Source: Clostridiales bacterium
GTDB taxonomy: Bacteria > Bacillota > Clostridia > Christensenellales > Aristaeellaceae
DNA length: 31,137 bases
Reading direction: 5' to 3'
Assembly (NCBI GenBank): GCA_004557125.1
Contig: SFET01000040.1
Location: forward strand, 1 to 31,137
Part shown: positions 1 through 8,032 of the stretch, in pieces
Layout of the letters: every line of letters begins with the position of its first letter
Position numbering within the stretch: the first letter of the stretch is position 1
Position numbers and translations under genes: made by a program
The notes under the pieces: model-generated
Told to the model about the DNA's origin: nothing
The model's database searches: none
The model's input: the letters and a program-made list of their open reading frames with translations, nothing else

Positions 1-414
1 TACCTGGAGCAGGGCACCAATGCGGTGCTGGCTCCGGCCAAGACGGTGGGCAACCAGACCTTCGGCGCAGAGGTGACCGAGCAGGCCATCGACATCGAGG
101 GCTATGCCAAGGTTGCGCCCACCAGCGCGACGATCACCATCGCGGTGCAGGGCAACGAGATTACCTTCTACTACACCAAGCGCGCGGACCTGTCCTACAC
201 GGTCAACTACCTGGAGCAGGGCACGAACGCTGTGCTGGCTCCGGCCAAGACGGTGGGCAACCAGACCTTCGGCGCAGAGGTGACCGAGCAGGCCATCGAC
301 ATCGAGGGCTATGCCAAGGTTGCACCCACCAGCGCGACGATCACCATCGCGGTGCAGGGCAACGAGATTACCTTCTACTACACCAGGCGCGCGGACCTGA
401 GCTACACGGTCAAC
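1..414 (+). repeat. Two 207-bp tandem repeats encoding MucBP-like modules
   Basis: Positions 1-207 and 208-414 are in-frame copies of the same 207-bp unit and differ at only a handful of bases. A third, diverged copy begins at 415. More copies probably lie upstream of the window edge. Confidence 0.9.
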
Positions 415-735
415 TACCTGGAGAAGGACACCGGAAAGGTGCTGGCCCCGTCCAAGACGGTGGGGAACCAGACCTACGGAAGCGTGGTCGTCGGCAAGAA
501 AATTGCGATCTGGATTGACAACTACGATTTCGATTCTGCCGATCCGGAGATGCTGACCATCGGCGTCGATGAGGCGGCGAACGTCATCAACCTGTACTAC
601 GTCGTGGACGAGGATGATGACGAGGTTCCGAAGACCGGCGATGACAGCAAGGCAGCGCCCGTGGCGTTTGCAATGCTGATCTGCCTGGCCGGCGCGATCC
701 TGCTGATCCGTCGCGAGCGTCGCTTCGACAAGTAA
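1..735 (+). CDS. Cell-wall-anchored MucBP-like repeat surface protein (5' partial)
   Basis: The C-terminal 244 residues of a surface protein whose start lies outside the window. Two almost identical 69-residue repeats and a third degenerate one each begin with YLE and resemble MucBP/mucin-binding modules (YTVNYLE... at the start, FYYT near the end). After the repeats come an acidic linker (DEDDDE), a VPKTG sorting motif (625-639), a hydrophobic segment and a positively charged tail (RRERRFDK). That is the standard order for sortase-dependent anchoring to peptidoglycan. A sortase follows 78 bp downstream and is the likely processing enzyme. Repeat identity and anchor are seen directly; mucin or host-glycan binding is inferred from the family resemblance. 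The near-identity of repeats 1 and 2 at the DNA level points to recent duplication or gene conversion. Confidence 0.85.
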   Translation, partial: YLEQGTNAVLAPAKTVGNQTFGAEVTEQAIDIEGYAKVAPTSATITIAVQGNEITFYYTKRADLSYTVNYLEQGTNAVLAPAKTVGNQTFGAEVTEQAIDIEGYAKVAPTSATITIAVQGNEITFYYTRRADLSYTVNYLEKDTGKVLAPSKTVGNQTYGSVVVGKKIAIWIDNYDFDSADPEMLTIGVDEAANVINLYYVVDEDDDEVPKTGDDSKAAPVAFAMLICLAGAILLIRRERRFDK

Positions 736-760
736 GACAGTAGACGAACCCAAACGACGA

Positions 761-790
761 CATGTGCGGCATCCCCGGATGCCGCACATG
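761..790 (+). terminator. Hairpin after the surface-protein gene
   Basis: A perfect 12-bp stem (761-772 with 779-790) around a 6-nt loop, followed by ATTTTG. It lies between the surface-protein stop and the sortase ribosome binding site. The short T-run makes it a modest terminator that may allow read-through into the sortase gene. Confidence 0.6.
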
Positions 791-813
791 ATTTTGGAAG
801 AAGGAGCGCCATA

Positions 814-1803
814 TTGGCGCGGGAGGACGAGATGCAGAGATCGCGGAACAGAAACCGCCGCCGCAGAAGGCGTGCGCGGCGCATACGCCGCATCGCCATG
901 CGCACGCTTGCGCTGCTGTTGCTGCTCGCGGCCCTGGGCTGCGCGTTCTATCTGGGACGGCACTATTTGCAGGAGTACCGCACGCGGCGCACCAATGATC
1001 AGCTGAAGCAGCTCTACAACGGCGCGCCGGCAGGGACGGCGCAGTCGGAACCGACGGCAATCCCGGAGCCGCAGGCAAGCGCGCAGGTCTCGCCGGTGCT
1101 GGAGAGCGCCTCCATCGGATGGTCGGGGAGCGCCCTGCAGGGCGCACAGATGCCTGTGGCGCAGGACGAGCCGCTGCCCCCGGTGCAGGCCTCCTTTCAG
1201 GCGCTGCGGGCGGAGAACGGCGATGTTCGCGCCTGGCTGCAGATGGGCGATCAGATCGATCTGCCCGTGGTTCAGCGGGACAACAGCTATTATCTGGATA
1301 ACGATTTCTACGGGAAATCCAGCAATGCCGGCGCGCTGTTCCTCGATGCGCGCAATTGCTTCTGGCCCGCGGATCAGAATCTCATCGTCTACGGCCACAA
1401 CATGAAGGACGGCACCATGTTCGGCACGCTGAGCTTCTTCCGCACGCTGGAGAATCTGCAGGCGCATCCGCTGGTGCAATTCAACACGATCTACGAGGAC
1501 GGACAGTACGTCCCCTTCGCGCTCTTTGACGCCTCCATGGCCAAGGGCAACGCCGCGTATTTCGATCTGCTGCGCTTCAACTTCGCTTCGGCGGAGGATT
1601 TCGGCGCCTTCGTGACCGAGGCCCGGCAGCGCTCGCTGTTCAGCATACCGGTGGAGGTCGGCCCCGGAGATGCGCTGCTGACCCTGTGCACCTGCAGCTA
1701 TACGCTGGAGGACGGCCGCTTTCTGATCGTGTGCCGGAAGCTGCGCCCCGGAGAGTCGGCGGAGGATGTCGCCGCGCTGGTGTCGCAGAGCGTTCCGAAC
1801 TGA
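814..1803 (+). CDS. srtB: Class B-type sortase
   Basis: A membrane-bound cysteine transpeptidase that cuts sorting motifs and attaches surface proteins to the cell wall. A highly basic N-terminus is followed by one membrane segment (about residues 30-47) and a low-complexity linker. The catalytic domain then carries His195 in YGHNMKDG, Cys294 in TLCTC and Arg302 in DGRFLIV, the catalytic triad in the class B context. The protein has 329 residues from a TTG start at 814, which sits 7 nt after AGAAGGAG; an ATG at 832 preceded by GGGAGG is also possible. The gene directly follows an anchored surface protein with a VPKTG motif, so the two are a likely enzyme-substrate pair. Clostridial class B sortases often accept PXTG-type motifs, which agrees. 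A strong terminator follows the gene. Confidence 0.88.
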   Translation: MAREDEMQRSRNRNRRRRRRARRIRRIAMRTLALLLLLAALGCAFYLGRHYLQEYRTRRTNDQLKQLYNGAPAGTAQSEPTAIPEPQASAQVSPVLESASIGWSGSALQGAQMPVAQDEPLPPVQASFQALRAENGDVRAWLQMGDQIDLPVVQRDNSYYLDNDFYGKSSNAGALFLDARNCFWPADQNLIVYGHNMKDGTMFGTLSFFRTLENLQAHPLVQFNTIYEDGQYVPFALFDASMAKGNAAYFDLLRFNFASAEDFGAFVTEARQRSLFSIPVEVGPGDALLTLCTCSYTLEDGRFLIVCRKLRPGESAEDVAALVSQSVPN

Positions 1804-1810
1804 GGAAAAC

Positions 1811-1843
1811 AAACGGCTTCACCGCAATGCGGTGAAGCCGTTT
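1811..1843. terminator. Bidirectional terminator between convergent sortase and regulator genes
   Basis: A perfect 15-bp stem (1811-1825 with 1829-1843) and a 3-nt loop, with A residues on the left and TTTT on the right. It can terminate transcription from both sides and lies between two convergent genes. Confidence 0.88.
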
Positions 1844-1864
1844 TGTGTAGCGTGGACGAAGGAT

Positions 1865-2698
1865 TCAGCGCGGCAGCTTGCCCGGAACGGAGCGCTGCTG
1901 CAGCGCCTCCCTGCGCTCGGTCAGCTCGAAGTTGTAATCCTCTGCCCAGGAGTAGTCGGGAAGGAAGTTGTCGTTGAATCTGCGCTCCGATCCGGGCCTG
2001 CCGTCCATCAGATGGAAGAAGTCGCAGTCCACCGCATCGCGCCGGATGCTGCAGAAGCCCCGCCGCCGCGAAAAGATGGAGGCCGCACCGTGGGCAGCGA
2101 GGGTATCGCAGACGCACTTGATGGCGGAACGGTAATTGGTGTTGCTGGTGGACGCATACCCATTCTCTCCCCAGAGCGTGTCCACAATGGTATGTATGGA
2201 GACGTCCTGGCCATTGCGCGCCACGCACAGCGCCAGCAGCTCCTGCGCCTTGGACAGGCGGAAATGCACCGGCTGATCGTTGACCCGGAGCTCAAATGTG
2301 CCGAAGGTGCGGATGGACACCCGCTTGCGCAGCCGCAGACTGAGCAGCCGGGCGCGCTCCACGATGCCGTTCACGGCTGCGGCGGTGTAGGGCTTGAGCA
2401 GCACGTAATCGGCGCCGACGTCCAGCGCATGCACCGCATAGCTCGCATCCGGTGCGGTCAGGAAGATCAGCGGCTCTCCGCAGCGCTGCCGGAATTCCTG
2501 AATGAAATGCTTCGCGTCACAGTCGGGCAGATCCACATCCAGCAGAGCCATGTCCACCGGGCCGCGCTCAAGCGCGCCCAGCGCTGCTTCGATCGTAGCG
2601 CAGCTTGCGACGATGCAGAAGTCGGTATGCGCCGCCAGCAGCTCCGCAAGTCGCTGCCGGGATTGCATATCACCGTCAATCAGTATCATATTGATCAA
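1865..2698 (-). CDS. Response regulator with SARP-like winged-helix output domain
   Basis: A two-component response regulator of 277 residues. The receiver domain (about 1-120) has acidic residues D8 and D10, the phosphoacceptor D54 in LLDVDLP, T81 and K102 in LLKPY. The C-terminal half (about 126-260) starts with RTFGTFELRVND and continues with a helix-rich, OmpR-like DNA-binding fold of the SARP/SapR type. The start used is TTG at 2698, with GGTGAT 7 nt upstream; an ATG at 2689 would remove three residues. No histidine kinase is nearby, so it is an orphan regulator here. It faces away from the fprA gene, with a TATAAT element just upstream. Its targets cannot be inferred from this sequence. 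Confidence 0.8.
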   Translation of the reverse strand: MINMILIDGDMQSRQRLAELLAAHTDFCIVASCATIEAALGALERGPVDMALLDVDLPDCDAKHFIQEFRQRCGEPLIFLTAPDASYAVHALDVGADYVLLKPYTAAAVNGIVERARLLSLRLRKRVSIRTFGTFELRVNDQPVHFRLSKAQELLALCVARNGQDVSIHTIVDTLWGENGYASTSNTNYRSAIKCVCDTLAAHGAASIFSRRRGFCSIRRDAVDCDFFHLMDGRPGSERRFNDNFLPDYSWAEDYNFELTERREALQQRSVPGKLPR

Positions 2699-2746
2699 TC
2701 AAAATCACCATTTCTATGAAAATAATTCATAAATGATATCACGATC

Positions 2747-2752
2747 ATTATA
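2747..2752 (-). promoter_or_regulatory. -10 element for the response regulator gene
   Basis: A perfect TATAAT on the minus strand about 50 nt upstream of the start, inside an AT-rich stretch. No convincing -35 hexamer is seen at 16-18 bp, so activation by a regulator is possible. Confidence 0.4.
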
Positions 2753-2842
2753 ACGCTTTCATGTGAATGAAAGGTTAAAAAATACGTCCGATGTTGTGAT
2801 TTCGCGCAGAATGTGCGGTGCTTTGCGGGCGGGGAAGAAAAC

Positions 2843-2869
2843 GGGGGATCACCGTACCGGTGATCCCCC
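2843..2869 (-). terminator. Terminator after the flavodiiron protein gene
   Basis: A perfect 12-bp GC-rich stem (2843-2854 with 2858-2869) and 3-nt loop. On the minus strand it is followed by CGTTTTCTTC. It lies 20 nt past the fprA stop codon. Confidence 0.8.
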
Positions 2870-2888
2870 ATCGAATGCGGATGTGCGC

Positions 2889-4757
2889 TTACTGCCGCTC
2901 GAAGTCCTCCGCGCCGTGCTTGCACAGCGGGCAGATGAAGTCGGCGGGCAGATCCTCGCCCTCGTAGACGTAGCCGCAGATCTTGCAGATCCAGCCGGGC
3001 TTGGTCTCGTCCTTCGGCTGCGGCTTGGGCTTGATGTGCTCGAAGTAGTAAGCGTAGGTCACGCTGGGCTCCTTGGAGAGCACCTTGGCCTCGGTCACGT
3101 CGGCCACGAACAGGGTGTGGGTGCCGTAGTCCAGCGCGTCCACCACCTTGCCGGAAATGAAGGCGTTGGCATACTGGTTGAGATAGATCAGGCCGTTGTC
3201 GCTGACGCGGATCTCGTACTTGCCGTCAAACTTCTCGGTGTCGCGGCCGCTCTGGAAGCCGAAGTGCTGGAACAGCGCAAAGGGTGCGGAGGTGGACAGC
3301 ACGGAGACGTTGAACACGCCGGTCTTGAGGATCATGTCGTGGGTGTAGTTGGCCTTGTTCACGGCGATGGTGATGCGCTTGGGGTTGTCGGTGAGCTGGG
3401 CTGCAGTGTTGATGATGCAGCCGTTGTGCTTGTCGCCGTCCAGCGCAGTGAGCACGAACAGGCCGTAGCTGAGCTTGAACATCGCGGTGGGATCCACCAG
3501 CGCCGCGCCGGACGGGGCGGCGGCAGCCGCTGCGGGTGCCGGTGCCGGGGCGGCGTCCTTGGGCATGGTGGCCACGATCTCGTCCGCCAGCGCGGCAAGC
3601 TCTGCGATCTGGTTCTCCTTCAGGGTGCTGCGCAGGGTCACGGTGCTCTCGATGAACTCGGTGCCCTTCAGGCCGGAGAGCACCTTGCGCATCAGGCCCG
3701 CGCTGGTGGGGGCCCAGCTGCCGTTCTCGATCAGCGCCACCGTGCGGTTCTGCAGGTTGTGGTTGGCGATGTCGTGCACCAGATTCTCCATGTTGACGAA
3801 GATGCCGGCGTTGTAGGTGGTGGAGGCCAGCACCAGGTGGCTGTAACGGAACGCGTCGGAGAGGATGTAGGAGGGATGGGTCACGGACACATCGTACATC
3901 TGCACCTTCACGCCGCGCTCGATGAGCTGGGTGGCCAGGATGTTGGCGGCGTTCTCGGTGCCGCCGTAGACGGAGGCGTAGGCCAGCAGCACGCCCTGCT
4001 CCTCGGGCTCATAGTGGGCCCAGAGCTGGTACTTCTGGATGAAGTCGCCCAGGTTCCTGCGCCACACGAAGCCGTGCAGGGGGCAGATCATCTCGATCTC
4101 GATGGTGGAGGCCTTCTTCAGGATGGCCTTGACCTGGGTGCCGTACTTGCCCACGATGTTGGTGTAGTAGCGGCGGGCCTCGTCCATGTAGTCGCGCTCG
4201 AAGTCCACCTGATCGGCGAAGATGCGGCCGTTGAGCGCGCCGAAGGTGCCGAAGGCGTCGGCGGAGAAGAGCACCTTCTGGGTGATCTCATAGGTCATCA
4301 TGACCTCCGGCCAGTGCACCATGGGGGCCATGACGAAGGTGAACTGCATCGCGCCCGTGGAGAGCACGTCGCCCTCCTTCACGATCTGCACGCGGCCTTC
4401 GGTCTCGAAGTTGAAATACTGGCGCAGCATGACCTCGATCTTGCTGTTGCAGACGACGGTGGTTTCGGGATAGCGGCGCACCAGCTCGCCCACGGTGGCG
4501 GCGTGGTCGGGCTCCATGTGGTTGACCACGAGGTAGTCCAGCTTGCGGCCGCCCAGCATGTATTCCAGATTCTCGAAGAACTGGCCGCCGACGGCGCGAT
4601 CCACGGTGTCCATAACCAGCGTCTTTTCATCGTCGATGAAGTAGCTGTTGTAGGACACGCCGGTGGGGATGGGATAGACGTTCTCAAACAGGGCCAGGCG
4701 GCGGTCCTCGCCGCCGATCCAGGTGATGCGGTCACTGACTTTTCTTACGCAGTACAT
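2889..4757 (-). CDS. fprA: Flavodiiron protein fused to flavin reductase and rubredoxin domains
   Basis: A 622-residue soluble enzyme that reduces O2 to water and/or NO to N2O, protecting an anaerobe. The N-terminal metallo-beta-lactamase-like domain keeps the diiron ligands H80, E82, D84, H85, H148, D167 and H228. A flavodoxin domain (about 255-395, FMN site at YASVYGGTENA) follows. After an Ala/Pro linker (about 399-421) comes a flavin reductase-like domain (about 425-575). The C-terminus is a short rubredoxin (CKIC, then 14 residues, CPLC). The fusion puts an electron relay and a possible NAD(P)H-flavin module on one chain, so the enzyme may need no separate rubredoxin. The start is ATG 4757, behind AAGGAGAAAGGA. 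It appears to be a single-gene unit, with its own terminator. Whether O2 or NO is the main substrate cannot be told. Confidence 0.92.
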   Translation of the reverse strand: MYCVRKVSDRITWIGGEDRRLALFENVYPIPTGVSYNSYFIDDEKTLVMDTVDRAVGGQFFENLEYMLGGRKLDYLVVNHMEPDHAATVGELVRRYPETTVVCNSKIEVMLRQYFNFETEGRVQIVKEGDVLSTGAMQFTFVMAPMVHWPEVMMTYEITQKVLFSADAFGTFGALNGRIFADQVDFERDYMDEARRYYTNIVGKYGTQVKAILKKASTIEIEMICPLHGFVWRRNLGDFIQKYQLWAHYEPEEQGVLLAYASVYGGTENAANILATQLIERGVKVQMYDVSVTHPSYILSDAFRYSHLVLASTTYNAGIFVNMENLVHDIANHNLQNRTVALIENGSWAPTSAGLMRKVLSGLKGTEFIESTVTLRSTLKENQIAELAALADEIVATMPKDAAPAPAPAAAAAAPSGAALVDPTAMFKLSYGLFVLTALDGDKHNGCIINTAAQLTDNPKRITIAVNKANYTHDMILKTGVFNVSVLSTSAPFALFQHFGFQSGRDTEKFDGKYEIRVSDNGLIYLNQYANAFISGKVVDALDYGTHTLFVADVTEAKVLSKEPSVTYAYYFEHIKPKPQPKDETKPGWICKICGYVYEGEDLPADFICPLCKHGAEDFERQ

Positions 4758-4881
4758 GGTTTCTTCCTTTCTCCTTCCGATCTTGCTCGGTGGGTCGGGT
4801 TTCTGTATATTGATACCCCGCTTGCCCCGGTTCCAAACCTCAGGAAAGGAAACCGGCGGCGAGGGAGTTACCGAAGGTGAT

Positions 4882-6324
4882 TTACTGCTTCATCCAGGTG
4901 GCCGGGCTCAGGGTCAGCAGCAGGGGGTAGATCTCCAATCGTCCCAGCAGCATCGCCAGCGACAGCACCAGCTTGGACAGCGGCGAATAGGCCGCGTAGT
5001 TGGAGGCCGGGCCGACCGCCGCAAGGCCGGGGCCGATGTTGTTGAAGCAGGCCAGCGTGGCGCTGAGGTTCGTCTCCAGATCGAAGGGCTCCAGGCTCAG
5101 AATCAGGCAGATGGCCAGGATGCAGATGATGTAGATCACAAAGTAGCTGCTCACGCTCTTGAGCGTCGCGCCGTCCACGTGCTTGCCCTCGAAGCGCACG
5201 CTGTTGACGGAGCGCGGATGCAGCAGGTGGCGGATCTCCTTGCCCACCATCTTGAACAGCATCACCGCGCGGGAGACCTTCAGGCCGCCGCCGGTGGAGC
5301 CCGCGCAGGCGCCCATGATCATGAGCAGCAGCAATATCGCCTTGGAGAACTGGGGCCAGAGGTTGAAGTCCGCCGTGGCATAGCCCGTGGTGGTGACGAT
5401 CGAGGCCACCTGAAAGGCCGACAGCCGCAGCGCCTCGCGGAAATTATTGTACAGAGGCATGATGTTGGCGGTGTTCAGCGCGATGCACACGCCCACGATG
5501 CCCAGATAGTACCAGCACTCGCTGCTCTGGGCGGCCGCGCGGAAGCGGCGGATCAGCAGCAGGTAGTAGAGGTTGAAGTTGATGCCGAAGAGCAGCATGA
5601 ACACCGTGATGACCCACTGAAGATACGGGCTGTAGCCCGCGATGCTGTCGGCCTTCACGCCGAAGCCGCCGGTGCCCGCGGTGCCGAAGGCGTGCACGAT
5701 GCTCTCGAACAGCGGCATGCCGCCGATCCACAGAAGGATGATCTGCAGAAGGGTCATGCCCACGTAGATCTTGTACAAAATGCTTGCGGTGTCCCTTGCG
5801 CGGGGCATCAGCTTGCCCACTACGGGGCCGGGCATCTCCGCGCGCATGATGTGAATGGAGCGGTCGGTGACGCTGGGCACCAGTGCCATCACGAACACCA
5901 GCACGCCCATGCCGCCCACCCAGTGGGTAAAGCTGCGCCAGAACAGCAGGCCCCGGCTCATGACCTCCACATTTGCCAGGATCGACGCGCCGGTGGTGGT
6001 GAAGCCGCTGACGGTCTCGAAGAAGGCGTCGATGTAGGAGGGGATCTCCCGGGAGATGTAGAAGGGCAGCGCGCCCACCGCGGAGACCGCGATCCAGGCC
6101 AGCGCCACGGTGATGAAGCCCTCGCGGGCGTAGATCACCTGCGATTTCGGCCTGCTCAGCAGCGTCAGCGCAAAGCCCGCCGCCAGCGAAATCGCCGCCG
6201 AAATCAGGATCGACCACAGGCAGCTTTCGCCGTAGATGAGCGCCGCTAAGGCCGGAAGCAGCAGGAGCGCCGCTTCCACCTTCAGCATCAGGCCCACCGT
6301 ATTGAAGATCATTCTACGATTCAT
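4882..6324 (-). CDS. trkH: Potassium uptake channel subunit TrkH
   Basis: The membrane pore subunit of the Trk K+ uptake system, 480 residues with many hydrophobic helices. The four pore-loop motifs are visible as TVSGFTTTGAS, GTAGTGGFG, VTTTGYATAD and CFNNIGPGLAAV, each supplying a selectivity-filter glycine. The STGGG segment after the third repeat is also typical of TrkH. The ATG at 6322-6324 overlaps the trkA stop codon (ATGA, 6321-6324), so the two are translationally coupled and the ring-forming TrkA subunit is made with its channel. The length matches the TrkH family better than the shorter KtrB proteins. Confidence 0.95.
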   Translation of the reverse strand: MNRRMIFNTVGLMLKVEAALLLLPALAALIYGESCLWSILISAAISLAAGFALTLLSRPKSQVIYAREGFITVALAWIAVSAVGALPFYISREIPSYIDAFFETVSGFTTTGASILANVEVMSRGLLFWRSFTHWVGGMGVLVFVMALVPSVTDRSIHIMRAEMPGPVVGKLMPRARDTASILYKIYVGMTLLQIILLWIGGMPLFESIVHAFGTAGTGGFGVKADSIAGYSPYLQWVITVFMLLFGINFNLYYLLLIRRFRAAAQSSECWYYLGIVGVCIALNTANIMPLYNNFREALRLSAFQVASIVTTTGYATADFNLWPQFSKAILLLLMIMGACAGSTGGGLKVSRAVMLFKMVGKEIRHLLHPRSVNSVRFEGKHVDGATLKSVSSYFVIYIICILAICLILSLEPFDLETNLSATLACFNNIGPGLAAVGPASNYAAYSPLSKLVLSLAMLLGRLEIYPLLLTLSPATWMKQ

Positions 6325-7718
6325 GGAACAACTACCGTACCTTTCCGCGGACGCGGATCACTGTGCAGGATGTCCGAGAGGTCGTGCATGCCGCTGGCGG
6401 CAGAGAGCACGATCACGCGGTCGCCGGGCAGGATCACGTCCACGCCGGAGGGAATGAGGGTCTTGCGGTTGCGGATGATGCCCGCCACCAGGATGCCGCT
6501 CTTGAGGCGCATGTCCTTCAGCGGCACGTTGGTCATGGGGAAGTCCGCCTGCACGCGGAACTCCAGCGCCTCCGCCTTGCCGTCCATCAGCTTGTACAGG
6601 GTCTCCACGTTGCTGCCCAGCGAGTTCTGCAGCGCGCGGGCGTAGCGGGAGAGCACGTTGGAGCTGACCGAGCGGGAGGAGATCAGGGTGTCCAGGCCCA
6701 GCTTCTCCGCGATGAAGCGCAGCTCGTCGCGGTTGACCTTGGAGATCACCTTCGGCACGCCCTGGGAGGAGGCGAAGAAGGAGATCAGGATGTTCTCCTC
6801 GTCCATGCCGGTGAGGGAGATGAAGGCGTCCATGGAGCGGATGCCCTCCTCCAGGAGCAGCTCCTGCTGCGCGCCGTCGCCGCAGATCACCACCGCGCCG
6901 GGCAGCTTCTCGCTGATCTCCTGGCAGCGCTGATGGTCCCGGTCGATGATTTTTACGTTGGTTCCGCTGGCCAGCAGCATGCGCGCCAGATAGTAGCCCA
7001 TGCGGCTCGCGCCCAGGATCATCACGTCGCGGGCCTGCTTCTGCAAAATGCCCATCATCTTCAGCAGCTTCTGCACCTCGCTGGGGGCGGCGGTCAGGCC
7101 GATGCGGTCGCCCGCCTGGAGCTGGAAGCTGCCGTCCGGGATGTAGACCTCCTCGCCGCGCTGCACCACGCAGATCAGGAACTTCGCCTCGTATTTTTTG
7201 CGCAGCTCGCTCAGCCGCGCGCCGCAGAGGGGCGAATTCTCCTTGAGCCGCAGCTCCAGCAGCTCGAAGTTGCGGTGGGAGAAGTATTCGACCTTCACCG
7301 CGCTGGGCAGCTTGAGCACCTGGAACAGCTCCTCCGCCGCCAGCAGGTCGGGGTTGATGGAGGTGGAGAGATCCAGCTGCTGGCGCAGAAAGCCCAGGCT
7401 CTTGTAGTTGTATTCGGGGTTGCGGATGCGGGCGATGGTGTGCTTCGCGCCCATCTTCTTGGCGATGAAGCAGCTGAGCATGTTCAATTCGTCCGAGCCG
7501 GTCACCGCGACGAACAGCTCCGTGCGATCCACGCCGGCCTCGCTCAGCGTGTCGCAGTCCGTGCCGCTGCCGCAGACGTACATGCTGTCGTAGATATTGG
7601 AGATTTCGGAGATCACGTCGGGATTGGAATCCACAGCGACGATGTCGTGGCCCTCCGCAAGCAGGCTGGACAGAATCGTGGTGCCGATCTTGCCGCAGCC
7701 GACGATGATGATGTTCAT
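6321..7718 (-). CDS. trkA: Trk potassium uptake regulatory subunit TrkA
   Basis: A cytosolic gating subunit of 465 residues that binds nucleotides and controls TrkH. It has the classic duplicated layout: an RCK_N Rossmann domain starting at IIIVGCGKIG, a TrkA_C domain (about 140-220), a second RCK_N beginning with MILGASRMG (about 230-345) and a second TrkA_C. The start at ATG 7718 is chosen because the Rossmann fold begins at residue 2 and GAAGAGGAA lies about 10 nt upstream; the frame stays open another 21 codons upstream without family similarity. It is first in the trkA-trkH operon, with a TATAAT box about 70 nt upstream. Confidence 0.95.
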   Translation of the reverse strand: MNIIIVGCGKIGTTILSSLLAEGHDIVAVDSNPDVISEISNIYDSMYVCGSGTDCDTLSEAGVDRTELFVAVTGSDELNMLSCFIAKKMGAKHTIARIRNPEYNYKSLGFLRQQLDLSTSINPDLLAAEELFQVLKLPSAVKVEYFSHRNFELLELRLKENSPLCGARLSELRKKYEAKFLICVVQRGEEVYIPDGSFQLQAGDRIGLTAAPSEVQKLLKMMGILQKQARDVMILGASRMGYYLARMLLASGTNVKIIDRDHQRCQEISEKLPGAVVICGDGAQQELLLEEGIRSMDAFISLTGMDEENILISFFASSQGVPKVISKVNRDELRFIAEKLGLDTLISSRSVSSNVLSRYARALQNSLGSNVETLYKLMDGKAEALEFRVQADFPMTNVPLKDMRLKSGILVAGIIRNRKTLIPSGVDVILPGDRVIVLSAASGMHDLSDILHSDPRPRKGTVVVP

Positions 7719-7785
7719 AGAGATCCGTTCCTCTTCCCGGTGATATTGAAGCAAAGTGCAAAAACACCCACCATTACACAATTCT

Positions 7786-7791
7786 ATTATA
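7786..7791 (-). promoter_or_regulatory. -10 element for trkA-trkH
   Basis: A perfect TATAAT on the minus strand in an AT-rich run about 70 nt upstream of trkA. The hexamer 17 bp upstream (TAGAAA) is a poor -35. Confidence 0.45.
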
Positions 7792-7957
7792 TTACAAAGC
7801 GGCGCAGATTTCTACCCATTGTTTGCAAATCTTCCGATAGAAAGCGCAAACTGAGCGCCTTTCAGGACAGAAATAGCCGCATTGCAATGCATTGTGCTGC
7901 GCGGGCCGCGGCTGTGCGCGATCCTTTCCACACAAAAGCTGGAAAAGAGGCGAAATT

Positions 7958-7972
7958 CCGCATGCGATGCGG
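7958..7972 (+). promoter_or_regulatory. Possible operator at the substrate-binding protein promoter
   Basis: An inverted repeat CCGCAT-GCG-ATGCGG that directly abuts the presumed -35 hexamer at 7973. The position suits a repressor site, but no regulator gene is adjacent. Confidence 0.3.
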
Positions 7973-8001
7973 TTCAGCTTTTCGGCGGGCTGTGCTATAA
8001 T
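7973..8001 (+). promoter_or_regulatory. Promoter of the substrate-binding protein gene
   Basis: An extended -10, TGCTATAAT (TATAAT 7996-8001), with a weak -35 TTCAGC (7973-7978) at 17-bp spacing. It lies 31 bp before the start codon. Confidence 0.65.
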
Positions 8002-8032
8002 CAAGGGGAAGACGACCTCTGGAGGTGTACAA

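Larger units (their letters stand above)
7719..8032. other. Divergent intergenic region between trkA and the substrate-binding protein gene
   Basis: This 314-bp gap holds the -10 of trkA (minus strand) near 7786 and the promoter of the plus-strand gene at 7973-8001. It also contains a perfect 12-bp palindrome at 7879-7890 and an inverted repeat at 7958-7972. I see no gene or structured RNA in it. Confidence 0.6.

Noticed and set aside
1..735. CRISPR or CRISPR-like array in the tandem repeats
   Set aside because: The repeats are 207 bp, in frame and without spacers; they encode protein modules.
2763..4880. A 705-codon open frame on the plus strand opposite fprA
   Set aside because: Shadow of fprA; the translation is repetitive Val/Gly/His/Leu and spans a terminator and a promoter region.
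7719..7800. c-di-AMP or other riboswitch upstream of trkA
   Set aside because: Only about 65-70 nt lie between the -10 and the start codon, too short for such a fold, and no conserved motif is seen.
4723..8000. Long plus-strand open frames opposite trkH and trkA
   Set aside because: The trkH and trkA products have intact motifs and coupled starts; the opposite frames are compositional shadows.
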